From: Actinomadura physcomitrii | GTDB taxonomy: Bacteria; Actinomycetota; Actinomycetes; Streptosporangiales; Streptosporangiaceae | Length of the DNA: 64,000 bases | Direction of reading: 5' to 3' | Assembly: GCF_008923205.2 (NCBI RefSeq) | Contig: NZ_WBMS02000030.1 | Coordinates: 1 to 64,000, forward strand | In this document: positions 50,217 to 58,406 of the stretch, one piece after another | How the letters are laid out: every line of letters begins with the position of its first letter | How positions within the stretch are numbered: the stretch's first letter is position 1 | Notes under the pieces: generated by a model | Seen by the model: only the letters and a program-made list of their open reading frames with translations | Told to the model about the DNA's origin: nothing | Database searches by the model: none | Position numbers and translations under genes: made by a program

Positions 50217-50253
50217 AGCGGGGCGCGCACCGGCCGCCGGTGCGCGCCCCGCT
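50217..50253 (+). terminator. terminator of the liv-type operon
   Basis: 17-bp perfect stem (50217-50233 with 50237-50253), loop CCG, followed by TTTACG. It ends the five-gene transporter operon. Confidence 0.92.
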
Positions 50254-50271
50254 TTACGTCGCCCTTCCTCT

Positions 50272-50453
50272 GGGGCCCTTCCGTAAAGCCCGCCCCAGGG
50301 GCCCGCCAGGGCCTGCGGGGCCTGGGGCAGTGCTGCTTCCTGGCCGCCCGGTGGGGCTTTCCTGGGGGCCCGGAAGGGGGCGAAACCCCTGCCCAGGGGG
50401 TGGCCCGGGCCACTCCGACGGGTGATCCACGGGCCCGGATCCCGGCCCGTGGA
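50272..50453 (+). ncRNA. nested-helix non-coding segment, possible structured RNA
   Basis: Three helices nest without crossing: CCCTTCCG (50276-50283) with CGGAAGGG (50371-50378), AAAGCCC (50285-50291) with GGGCTTT (50354-50360), and GCCCCAGG (50292-50299) with CCTGGGGC (50321-50328). They are followed by a 14-bp palindrome GTGGCCCGGGCCAC (50400-50413) and a 10-bp hairpin (50426-50435 with 50444-50453), then seven T at about 50465-50472. No coding frame is supported. This looks like a compact RNA ending in a terminator, but the strand and any transcript are unproven. Confidence 0.4.
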
Positions 50454-50689
50454 GATCGTCCCGAACTTTTTTTGGCCGGGGAGAACTGGACCGCAGCCCT
50501 TGCGTGGAGGGAGTTTTGGGAGGTCTTTGCGGGTCGGCCGGGTGCTTGGGGCGTGCTTGACGAAATATGGGGCCCCTTGAACCTGTTGTGGATGTGTGAC
50601 CGACGGGGAAGCCCGTCCGGAGCGCCCGATCAGATCACGAAGGGCGCATCAGAGTCCCTGATCATCAGGACGGCCGATCAAGGCACGTC

Positions 50690-50842
50690 CTCCGCCGAGT
50701 CCGCAGCGCGCCGATCACGGCCACGCGGAGCCGGGGACCCACCGAAACACCGGGGTGAATCCGCACCCCCGCGCGCAGCGGGGCCGCGGTAGGGCCACTT
50801 CCACGCCCGAACCCGACAGCTAACCCGGTAGGCGGACTGGAA
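50690..50842 (+). promoter_or_regulatory. c-di-AMP riboswitch (ydaO-yuaA)
   Basis: The leader before the CHAP-domain gene contains the conserved actinobacterial ydaO-yuaA blocks in order: TCCGCCGAGTCCGC, GCGGAGCCGGGGACCCACCG, CGGGGTGAATCCGC, TAGGGCCACTTCCACG, CCCGAACCCGACAGCTAACC and CGGTAGGCGGACTGGAAG. The aptamer binds cyclic di-AMP, which usually turns expression off; in actinobacteria it typically precedes cell-wall hydrolase genes such as rpf and NlpC/P60 or CHAP proteins. Boundaries are approximate. Confidence 0.93.
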
Positions 50843-50864
50843 GAACCTCAGGAGAACCCTTCTC

Positions 50865-51554
50865 ATGACCGCTCGTACGTTCGACCTGACCAAGCGCATC
50901 GGCACCCGCGTCGCCGCCGGCGCCGTCCTCTCCCTGGCCGGTGCGTTCGGCTTCGCCTCGCTGGCCCCGTCCGCCCACGCGGACACCAAGCCCGCGAACA
51001 CCGCGCACGTCGCCGCCGTCGCCAAGGCCGACGCCAACGGCGCCAAGTCCGACGCCAAGGGCGCCAAGACCGGCGCGACCGCGCAGGACGTCATCAAGCT
51101 CGCCCGCACGCAGATCGGCACCCACGAGGACGCCTCGGGCAACAGCAAGTTCAACAACTGGTACATCGACTCGCCCCTCGGCGAGCAGAACGCCCATCGC
51201 ATCGGCGCCAAGAGCGCCTCGGTCTACAAGGGCCAGTCCTGGTGCGACATGTTCGTGTCCTGGCTGGGCCAGAACACCGGTGCCAAGGGCATGGGCGCCG
51301 ACGCCTACACCGTGAGCCACGCGCAGTGGTTCAAGAAGACCGGCCGTTTCGGCCAGACCCCGAAGCCCGGCGCCGTGGTCTTCTTCGCCTGGAACGGCGG
51401 CGGCATCAAGGGCATCGACCATGTCGGCATCGTCGTGAAGGACAACCACGACGGCACCATCAAGACCATCGAGGGCAACACCGGCGACGCGGTGAAGCAG
51501 AAGGTCCGCGACACCTCCACCGTCGCCGGCTACGGCTACCCCGAGTACCGGTGA
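50865..51554 (+). CDS. secreted CHAP-domain peptidoglycan amidase/endopeptidase
   Basis: A 229-residue exported protein: signal peptide ending LAPSAHA, an Ala/Lys/Asp-rich spacer (about 45-70) and a CHAP domain with candidate catalytic Cys in GQSWCDMFVSWLGQ (about 126), His in IDHVGIVVKD (about 186) and the polar partner in IEGNTGDAV. CHAP enzymes cleave peptidoglycan amide bonds. The preceding c-di-AMP riboswitch ties its expression to cell-wall and osmotic homeostasis. ATG 50865 follows AGGAG. Confidence 0.93.
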   Translation: MTARTFDLTKRIGTRVAAGAVLSLAGAFGFASLAPSAHADTKPANTAHVAAVAKADANGAKSDAKGAKTGATAQDVIKLARTQIGTHEDASGNSKFNNWYIDSPLGEQNAHRIGAKSASVYKGQSWCDMFVSWLGQNTGAKGMGADAYTVSHAQWFKKTGRFGQTPKPGAVVFFAWNGGGIKGIDHVGIVVKDNHDGTIKTIEGNTGDAVKQKVRDTSTVAGYGYPEYR

Positions 51555-51735
51555 GCCCGGGCCGCACAGCGGCCCCCCTTCCCCCGCACCCGCCTAGCGG
51601 TGCTCCCCCCTCCCTTTCCATCCCCCGCGCGATCACAGCCACGTGCCGTGCGCCGGACCCGTCATGCCCGAACGGCGTGACCCCTCACGCCCGACGGCGT
51701 GACCCGGCGCCCGGACCACCGAGCGAAGGATGAAC

Positions 51736-52332
51736 ATGCAGCAGCGAGCCATCGACACCGCCCTGACCGCCCTGACCGGTACCGCCCTCGCGGGCATGCT
51801 GGTCGTGGGCGTGGCGGTCGAGAGCGCCCACGGCGCCCCGGCGGACAAGCCGATGGCGCACAAGGCCACCTCGCAGGAGGTGACCGGGCACCACACCGCG
51901 ACCACCCACCACACCACCGGCAAGGCCGCTCCGAAGACCCACGCCGTCCTGTCGGGCAGCACCACCGCGTCCTACTTCTGGGACGACGGGTCGGGCGTGA
52001 ACGGCGACACCGGCGCCCCGGCGAGCGGCAAGCCGATGCAGAAGGGCATGTTCGCCAGCCCGAGCTGGCCCATGAACACCAAGGTGAAGGTCAGCTACAA
52101 CGGCCACAGCGTCACCGGCTTCGTCGGGGACCGCGGGCCGGGCGAGCCGTCGCACCGCGGCGTCATGCTCGACCTCGACACCTACACCTTCCGGACCCTG
52201 GTCGACGGCAAGAAGCCGGCCAGCAAGTACGACACCGGCACCTCGCAGGGCCACCTCAAGGGCGTCAAGTACCAGGTGCTGTCCTGGGGCCACGGCGCCG
52301 GCACGAAGGGCGCCCCGAAGCCCCTCGGCTGA
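51736..52332 (+). CDS. secreted RlpA-like (double-psi beta-barrel) protein
   Basis: A 198-residue exported protein: signal (ALTGTALAGMLVVGVAVESAHG), a His/Thr-rich spacer (GHHTATTHHTTGKA) and a barrel domain TTASYFWDDGSGVNGDTGAP, PMNTKVKVSYNGHSVTGF, GDRGPGEPSHRGVMLDLD. The DRGP and LDL residues match RlpA-type barrels that bind or cleave glycan strands. Its location 180 bp after the CHAP gene on the same strand suggests a joint cell-wall function and perhaps shared riboswitch control if the transcript reads through. ATG 51736 follows GAAGG; ATG 51730 is alternative. Confidence 0.75.
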   Translation: MQQRAIDTALTALTGTALAGMLVVGVAVESAHGAPADKPMAHKATSQEVTGHHTATTHHTTGKAAPKTHAVLSGSTTASYFWDDGSGVNGDTGAPASGKPMQKGMFASPSWPMNTKVKVSYNGHSVTGFVGDRGPGEPSHRGVMLDLDTYTFRTLVDGKKPASKYDTGTSQGHLKGVKYQVLSWGHGAGTKGAPKPLG

Positions 52333-52363
52333 TCCGGCCCGCCCGGTGATCCCCTCCTAGGCG

Positions 52364-52378
52364 CCCCCCGGACCCCCC
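52364..52378 (-). repeat. half copy of the G-rich hairpin repeat
   Basis: CCCCCCGGACCCCCC is the reverse complement of the first 15 bases of the pepA-type repeat with one change. It stands 30 bp after the RlpA-like gene, just before a terminator. Confidence 0.45.
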
Positions 52379-52383
52379 AACCG

Positions 52384-52422
52384 CGGACCCCGCTCCCGTC
52401 CCATGGACGAGAGCGGGGTCCG
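52384..52422 (+). terminator. terminator after the RlpA-like gene
   Basis: Stem CGGACCCCGCTC (52384-52395) with GAGCGGGGTCCG (52411-52422); the 15-nt loop holds a smaller CGTCC/GGACG helix, extending the structure. Confidence 0.8.
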
Positions 52423-52530
52423 TCGCGTTCGGCAGGGGCCGCGCCGCCGGGACATCCGGCGGCAATTGCCGCTGATCGGGGATGAGCGTAACTTCTTGGC
52501 GGGATCCGGATGCCGAGCGAAGGCGGGGCG

Positions 52531-54630
52531 ATGGCGGCGGGCGGTTCGGCAGGGGAGCGCGGGCGGCGCGCCCGCGAGCAGGCGCTCGAACTGGCCCGGC
52601 GGTCCCGCGAGGCGTACCGGCTGGCCGGCCGCTGGGAGGCCGCAGCCGAGGCCGAGCGGGCGGTCGCCGCCACCCTCGTCGGGCTGACCGCGGTCGGCTG
52701 GCGGCTGCTCGTCGACCGCCGCTGGCCGGGCACCCGCGCGGCGAACATCGACATGATCCTCATCGGGCCCGCCGGCGTGTTCGTCATCGACGTCAAGCGC
52801 TGGCACGACCGTCCGGTCGTCGGCGGCGGGCGGCTCTCGGCCGGCGGGACGCCCCGCGACGAGGAGGTCCGCAAGCTGCTGGCGATGACCCGGACCGCCG
52901 AGGAGCAGGTCGCGGCGCTCGGGCTGTCGCCGGTCGCGCTGGTCCCCGTCATGGCGTTCGCCGGGCACCGCCTCGACACGCGCGTGGGGCGGGTCCGGCT
53001 GCTCGGCCATCCCGATCTCGTCCACGCGCTGATCGCCGAGCCGAGGCGGCTGACGCCCGCGCTGGTGGGCGTCGTCACCGCGCACCTCGCGGAGGCGTTC
53101 CCCGCCTACGAGCCAGCCGAGCTCAAGCCCGGCGGCACCGGCGACCCCGGCCCGGCCGACGGCGGCGACGCCCTGTTCGAGACCGAAGAGGTCGAGAAGG
53201 CCGCGCTGGAATCGCTCCTGCACGCGCCGATCGAGCGCTGGATGACGTTCCTGCACCCGGACCAGGTCGCCGTCGCGCGCCGGGACTGGAACGGCCCCGC
53301 GCGCATCAGCGGCCCGGCCGGGACGGGCAAGACCGTCGTCGGGCTGCACCGGGCGGCCCATCTCGCCGGGCGCGGCCGGGAGCGCGTCCTGTACGTCACC
53401 TTCGTCAACAACCTGCCGCGGGTGCAGCGCCGGCTGTTCGAGCGGATGGCCGGCGTGTTCGCCGACCGGGTCGAGTTCTCCAGCCTGCACGGCTGGGCGA
53501 CGGCGTTCCTCGCCGAGCGCGGCGCCGAGGTGCCGCTGAACGCCGCCCGCGCCGACGACGCCTTCTCCCGCGCCTGGATGACCATCGGCCGCGACAGCGC
53601 GCTCGCCGAGATCGACCCGATGCCCGGCTACTGGCGCGAGGAGATCGACCACGTCATCAAGGGGCGCGGGCTGACCTCCCTGGAGGAGTACCGGACCGTC
53701 GCCCGGCACGGCCGCCGGACCGCGCTGCAGCCCGCCCACCGGGAGGCGGCCTGGCTGCTCTACGAGGAGTACGAGCTGCTCCGCGAGGAACGCGGCGTCG
53801 GCGACTTCAACGACGTCCTGCTGGCCGCCCTCGCGGAGCTGGAGAAGCGGCCCGCCGACCCGCCGTACTCGGCCGTCATCGTGGACGAGGTGCAGGACCT
53901 CACCCTCGTCGGCGTGAAGCTGCTGCACGCCCTCGCGGGCGACGGCCCCAACGGGCTGCTGCTGATCGGCGACGGGCAGCAGGCGGTGTACCCGGGCGGG
54001 TTCCGGCTCGCCGACGCCGGGATCGCGGTCAAGGGCCGGGGCGCCGTGCTGCGCACCAACTACCGGAACGCATCGTCGATCCTCGAGGCGGCGATGGACC
54101 TGGTGTCCGGCGACCCGTTCGACGACCTGGACGGCCCGAGCCCGAACGGCCGCCGCGCCGTCGACCTCACCTACCACGAGGGGCGGGTCGTCCGGGTGGA
54201 CGCCGCGGACGACGAGGAGCACGACCGCAGGCTGGTCGAGGCCCTCCAGACGCTCGCGGACGAGGAGCCGGACGGTCCGGGCGCCTGGGCCGGATCGGTG
54301 GTGCTGTGCCCCTCGCGCAGGGAGATCGGCCGCTACGACCGGCTCCTCACGCGCGCGGGCATTCCGGTGCTGCGGCTGGAGAACTACGACGGGCGGCCTG
54401 TCGAGGCCGTCAAGCTCGGCACCTACCGGCGGGCCAAGGGGCTGGAGTTCAAGCACGTCTTCCTGCCGCACCACGACGCGGCCCTCGCCGACGCCGCCGA
54501 TGCGGACGCCGCGTCCCGCGAACGCGCGGAGCTGGCCCGCCGCCAGCTGTTCGTCGCCATGACCCGCGCCCGCGACCTGCTCTGGCTCGGCTCGACCGAC
54601 CCCAACGGACCCCGCCGGCCTGCTTCGTAG
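52531..54630 (+). CDS. NERD-domain/UvrD-like helicase fusion
   Basis: A 699-residue protein. Residues 40-150 form a NERD nuclease-related domain (NIDMILIGPAGVFVIDVKRW with the Asp and (E/D)-x-K-like pattern). From about 245 comes a superfamily 1 helicase: Walker A ISGPAGTGKTVVGLHRAAH, VLYVTFVNNLPRVQRR, Walker B AVIVDEVQDLTLVGVKLLHA, motif III IGDGQQAVYPGG, motif IV VLRTNYRN and C-terminal RRQLFVAMTRARDLLWLG. The combination suggests a DNA nuclease-helicase for repair or defence against foreign DNA. ATG 52531 follows GAAGGCGGGG; ATG 52510 is alternative. Single gene, followed by an IS fragment. Confidence 0.88.
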   Translation: MAAGGSAGERGRRAREQALELARRSREAYRLAGRWEAAAEAERAVAATLVGLTAVGWRLLVDRRWPGTRAANIDMILIGPAGVFVIDVKRWHDRPVVGGGRLSAGGTPRDEEVRKLLAMTRTAEEQVAALGLSPVALVPVMAFAGHRLDTRVGRVRLLGHPDLVHALIAEPRRLTPALVGVVTAHLAEAFPAYEPAELKPGGTGDPGPADGGDALFETEEVEKAALESLLHAPIERWMTFLHPDQVAVARRDWNGPARISGPAGTGKTVVGLHRAAHLAGRGRERVLYVTFVNNLPRVQRRLFERMAGVFADRVEFSSLHGWATAFLAERGAEVPLNAARADDAFSRAWMTIGRDSALAEIDPMPGYWREEIDHVIKGRGLTSLEEYRTVARHGRRTALQPAHREAAWLLYEEYELLREERGVGDFNDVLLAALAELEKRPADPPYSAVIVDEVQDLTLVGVKLLHALAGDGPNGLLLIGDGQQAVYPGGFRLADAGIAVKGRGAVLRTNYRNASSILEAAMDLVSGDPFDDLDGPSPNGRRAVDLTYHEGRVVRVDAADDEEHDRRLVEALQTLADEEPDGPGAWAGSVVLCPSRREIGRYDRLLTRAGIPVLRLENYDGRPVEAVKLGTYRRAKGLEFKHVFLPHHDAALADAADADAASRERAELARRQLFVAMTRARDLLWLGSTDPNGPRRPAS

Positions 54631-54711
54631 GGGGAACGTTTCCTGGAACTCTCCCCATATGAGAACCAGCAAGGCTCCCGCGCCTATCTCTCCACGTCGG
54701 CGCGTAGTGCT

Positions 54712-54828
54712 GTGTTCCTGATTGGGCGGTCCCAAAGTCGGCGGAAGGTGCGGCGGCGGCTGCACCGGTTCAACGAGGCCGAGATCGACGGGCTGGGCAA
54801 CCGGCTGGGGGCGGGCCGCAAGCGGCGC
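54712..54828 (+). pseudogene. IS630-family transposase fragment
   Basis: About 39 codons encode RRKVRRRLHRFNEAEIDGLG followed by NRLGAGRKRR, the helix-turn-helix and linker of IS630/Tc1-type transposases (consensus TVRRWLHRFNEAGIDGL). The catalytic DDE part is absent: the match stops 9 bp before the stop codon of the convergent MFS gene. The larger frame running to 55398 is a chimera with antisense of that gene. It marks an old insertion or deletion breakpoint. Confidence 0.65.
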
Positions 54829-54837
54829 ACTGTCTCG

Positions 54838-56079
54838 TCATGGCTGTGGGTGTCGAGTTCGGAGATGTCGGCGGGCGTATCTCGGGAGGAGTCCTGCCGC
54901 TACCGAAGCGGTGAGCGCCATGGCCAGGCAGGCCGAGCCCAGGCCGAGGGCACCGGCAAAGGCGGCGACGGCGATCGGTGCAACCGACCCGCCCGCATCG
55001 GTGACCAGTCGCCACGAGCTGAGGAATGTGGCCGGCGCATTCGGGTCGGCCAGGTCGGAGCCGATCGTGGGGACCAGGCCGCCGCTGATTCCGTTGGCCG
55101 TCGACATGACGGCGACGGCCGCGATGTACACCACGTCGCTTGCGGGAGCGACGAGCGCGACGGCGGCTGCGAGGTGGGAAAGGCCGAACGCGACGAGTGT
55201 GCCGACGGCGACGTGAATCCGCCCGACTCGGTCGACCAGCGAACCGCCGAGGTAGCAGACCGCGAAGTCGAGGGCGCCGGTGACGCCGAGCAGCAGGGCG
55301 GTCGACACGTTGTCCCACCCCAGGCTTACTCCGATCAAGGGGACGAGAACCCGGCGGCCGGTCCGCATGGAGCTGATCACCGACACCGTCAGCCCTAGTT
55401 GGAACAGTGTTCGGCGGCTGTTCCACAGGGTGCCCAGCACGCCCTGGCGACCGTGGTCACCGGTCGGTGTGGTGCTCTCGGGGAACCGCGCGATGGCGAC
55501 AAGGACGAGCAGCCCCACCGACGTACCGACGACCACCAGAAAGGCGGCCTCTGACCGGCCCGAGACGTGGAAGGCTGCCGCCGCTAGGAACGGACCCAGG
55601 AAATTGCCCAACCGGGTGAAGCCCGCGACAGCGGACAGGGTCCGGCCCCGCACGGGCACGGGCACGGTGACCGTGATCCAGGCGTGCCGGGCCATGGCGA
55701 AGACCGATACTCCGGCCCCGATCAGCGCTGCTCCCAAGCCGAGCAGGGGGATGGACGAACCGATGTAGGCGAGCAGGCCACCGACGGCGGTCACGGCGGT
55801 CGAGCCGACCATCGCCGTCCGCTCGCTGAACCGGTCGACCACCCAGCCCGCCGGGAGCGTGGAGGCCAGTTGCCCCAGCGTTATCAAGGCGGCGACCAGC
55901 GCCGCTATGGCGAAGGAGCGTGTCAGCGCGGACGCGGCGAGCGGCACGGCCGTGATGGTGGCGCTCTGGCCCAGGGAGTTGAGCAGGTTGGGGACGAGGA
56001 CGGTCGGGCCGATCAGACGCCATGGCACGCCGGGCCGTTCGGACGGTCCGGTGCGTTCGGACTTGCTCAGCTCAACCAC
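54838..56079 (-). CDS. MFS transporter
   Basis: A 413-residue 12-helix major facilitator. LAALVAALITLGQLASTLPA, GWVVDRFSERTAMVGS (loop 2-3 motif), MARHAWITVTVPVPVRGRTL and NFLGPFLAAAAFHVSGRSEA resemble drug-efflux type carriers. GTG 56079 overlaps the stop of the esterase gene by 13 bp, so it is translationally coupled to it, suggesting export or import linked to the esterase substrate. The IS630 fragment adjoins its 3' end. Confidence 0.88.
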   Translation of the reverse strand: MVELSKSERTGPSERPGVPWRLIGPTVLVPNLLNSLGQSATITAVPLAASALTRSFAIAALVAALITLGQLASTLPAGWVVDRFSERTAMVGSTAVTAVGGLLAYIGSSIPLLGLGAALIGAGVSVFAMARHAWITVTVPVPVRGRTLSAVAGFTRLGNFLGPFLAAAAFHVSGRSEAAFLVVVGTSVGLLVLVAIARFPESTTPTGDHGRQGVLGTLWNSRRTLFQLGLTVSVISSMRTGRRVLVPLIGVSLGWDNVSTALLLGVTGALDFAVCYLGGSLVDRVGRIHVAVGTLVAFGLSHLAAAVALVAPASDVVYIAAVAVMSTANGISGGLVPTIGSDLADPNAPATFLSSWRLVTDAGGSVAPIAVAAFAGALGLGSACLAMALTASVAAGLLPRYARRHLRTRHPQP

Positions 56080-57683
56080 ATGCCGCAGTGATGCTCGGCC
56101 ACGTAGTCGGCGCCGGTCACCACCTGAGTGCGGCCGCCAGGGAGGAACGCAAGGCGCTTCTCACCCGAGCCGGAGCCGTACCGCGGCCATTGGTTCAGCC
56201 ACCGGGCGCGCGGGCTTCCGGACTCCGCCAGCCGCGACCAGTAGCCGATCATGGTTCGGCTCAGCCGCAACTGCGGCTCGCTGAGCTTGCCCATGATCTC
56301 TGATTGCCACAGGTAGGGGACTTCGGAGGTGTGCCCGGAGCCGATGGGGAATGACGACGGAACCGTCATGTAGGGCCGCAGAGGCGCCGTCTCGTCGCGG
56401 AACTCATAAGTCCACGTGGGGGCGTAGCGCGAGATTGATCGGGAGAACGGAAGCGCCGTGCACACCCGGTCGTCGGTCTGCACCTTGGCGCGGGCCAGGC
56501 CAGGGCCTGGGTAGTCCGAAAGCGGGTACTCCGCGAGGATCCGCTGCGCGCGATCCCCGTACGTGCTCCGGATCTGGGAGATGTACGTCGCGGGCGTGAC
56601 CGGCTGCCCGATCATGTCATTGCTCTCGTAGACGAAGGCGCGTGCCTCGTTCCGCACGTTGCCGAAGATCACCGGCACCCGGTTGAACCGCCCGGTGGCG
56701 AACGCGTCCTTCGGCGGCAACGGAAGGTCGCCGCCACCGGCCACGGTTCCGGCCCGGGTGCCCTGGGCCGCCTGGACTTTGAGGAGGTCGGCGACACTCT
56801 TGCCGCGGAGGCAGGCCAGGGCTGTGTTCGGGTCGGAGCAACCCGCTGCCTCGGCGAATCGGAGTCCGGCGGTGTGCGATTCCTCGCGCGTCGGGGCGTT
56901 CCCGCACGCGCCGGCGCTCTGGACGACCGCTGCGGAGAACAGTCCTGCGGCGGAGGGCGAGGCGAGCAGCCAGCAGACCGCTCCGGCTCCTGCCGACTGG
57001 CCCGCGATGGTCACTCGGCCGGGGTCGCCGCCGAACGCGGCGATGTTGCGCCTGACGTACCTGAGGGCCTGCACTTTGTCCAGATTCGCATAGTTCCCGC
57101 CGGATGTCCCACCGGCCGTCTCTGCGTCGAGGGCAGGCAGATCAAGTCCACCCAGTACACCGAGGCGATAGTTCACGGTGACCACGACGGAGTCACCCCA
57201 CTGTGCCATGCGCACCGGCTCGACGTCGGTCGCGGCGCCGTTGATGCCTCCACCACCGTGGAAGAAGACAAGGACCGGGCGTTTGCCCGTGGCCTTCCGC
57301 GGCGTGTACACGTTCATGAAAAGGCAGTCCTCGGCTGTGCTGGAAGGCTGGCCCGGTCGCCAGAACACCGCCGGCTGGGCGCAGTCCGCGCCGGTCTTGA
57401 CCGCAGACCGTGTCCCCTTCCAGGACTCGACCGGTCGAGGCCGTCCCCAGCGCGTTGGAGGGGCGGCATACCGGACGCCGTTGAAGACGCGGTACCCCTC
57501 TTTCACCACGCCGCGCAGGACGCCTTCCTTCGTGCGCACAGCGGCGCCGGTGTCTCCTCGATCACTCCCTGCCAGGCTCGCGGGGAAGGAGGTTGCCGCT
57601 GCGGCGGGAGGCGCGAACAGGAGCAGCGAGAGGGCGATAGCGGGTGTGGTCAGGAGCTGGGATGGGCGAAGCGGCGTCGTCAC
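56067..57683 (-). CDS. secreted type-B carboxylesterase
   Basis: A 538-residue alpha/beta hydrolase: signal peptide (LLTTPAIALSLLLFAPPAAA), DCLFMNVYTPRKATGKRPVL, oxyanion-hole FFHGGGGINGA, nucleophile elbow VTIAGQSAGAGAVCWLL and C-terminal IGSGHTSEVPYLWQ with the active-site His. It hydrolyses ester or lactone substrates outside the cell. GTG 57683 follows AGAAGGG. Downstream MFS overlaps its end. Its base composition is slightly less GC-extreme than the 40-50 kb region, consistent with an accessory segment. Confidence 0.92.
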   Translation of the reverse strand: MTTPLRPSQLLTTPAIALSLLLFAPPAAAATSFPASLAGSDRGDTGAAVRTKEGVLRGVVKEGYRVFNGVRYAAPPTRWGRPRPVESWKGTRSAVKTGADCAQPAVFWRPGQPSSTAEDCLFMNVYTPRKATGKRPVLVFFHGGGGINGAATDVEPVRMAQWGDSVVVTVNYRLGVLGGLDLPALDAETAGGTSGGNYANLDKVQALRYVRRNIAAFGGDPGRVTIAGQSAGAGAVCWLLASPSAAGLFSAAVVQSAGACGNAPTREESHTAGLRFAEAAGCSDPNTALACLRGKSVADLLKVQAAQGTRAGTVAGGGDLPLPPKDAFATGRFNRVPVIFGNVRNEARAFVYESNDMIGQPVTPATYISQIRSTYGDRAQRILAEYPLSDYPGPGLARAKVQTDDRVCTALPFSRSISRYAPTWTYEFRDETAPLRPYMTVPSSFPIGSGHTSEVPYLWQSEIMGKLSEPQLRLSRTMIGYWSRLAESGSPRARWLNQWPRYGSGSGEKRLAFLPGGRTQVVTGADYVAEHHCGMWLS

Positions 57684-58406
57684 GTCGAGACCCTTCTACT
57701 GCCGGGGCAGTTGTTCAGAGAAGGTGAGCACCTGGCGTCGGCTACCGTCCGACCTCGTCGTCGTACGGGGGTCGCTGACGAGGCCGGACGCTAGAAAGCG
57801 CGCAGACGTGCGTCAATGGAATGAGCGATAAGGATTCGTGAAGAGGTGATCAGGATCGAGTGTTCGTCGCCTTCATGCGAGTGAATACTTAAGCGATTGA
57901 GCGCCATTCAAGTGATCCTGAGCGCCCTTCGTGCCCGTCCGCTGATCAGCAAGGTGGGGCCCGGGGACTCCCGGCGGTGTCGTCACCGATGAGGGCGGCA
58001 TCGAAGGCTCCGGAGTCCCAGGCACACCGGCGCTCCGGCAGCGAGGCGGCGCTGTTCCCGGCTTATCGGCTCCAGGAAGGCTCGGACGTGGCCTGGGGGT
58101 CACCCCCTATCCCCGGCCGGGATTCTGATGGCGGTGTTTCGTCCCGTGTCCATGGCTCTCTGCGGTCCTACAGCAGGACGGCCTCGCTGATGACCGACCG
58201 CCCGGCCTCGCCCGGTGGCGGTCTTGTGCTGTCCGTGTACAGCCGGTGGGGCTTCATCTGATAAGTCGCCCTAATCGGTTGAGCAGCAAGTGTGCACTTT
58301 TTGAAGTGACGCCCGCCACCTAATGTGGCCGACACCTGTTCGCAACGCTCGCTGCTCCCGGCTCTCTCCCGGCGCGGTGGCTCTTCTGAAAGGGAGTGCC
58401 CGTCCC
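57684..58406. other. 720-bp intergenic region between divergent accessory genes
   Basis: No supported gene. It contains AT-richer stretches (57820-57910 with GAATACTTAAGCGATTGAGC, and 58255-58330 with GTGCACTTTTTGAAGTGACG) that probably hold the promoters of the esterase-MFS operon and the CapA-ABC cluster. No repeat or attachment site was recognised. Confidence 0.4.

Noticed and set aside
54712..55398. 228-residue forward frame
   Set aside because: Only its first 39 codons look like protein (IS630 fragment); the rest is antisense to the MFS gene.
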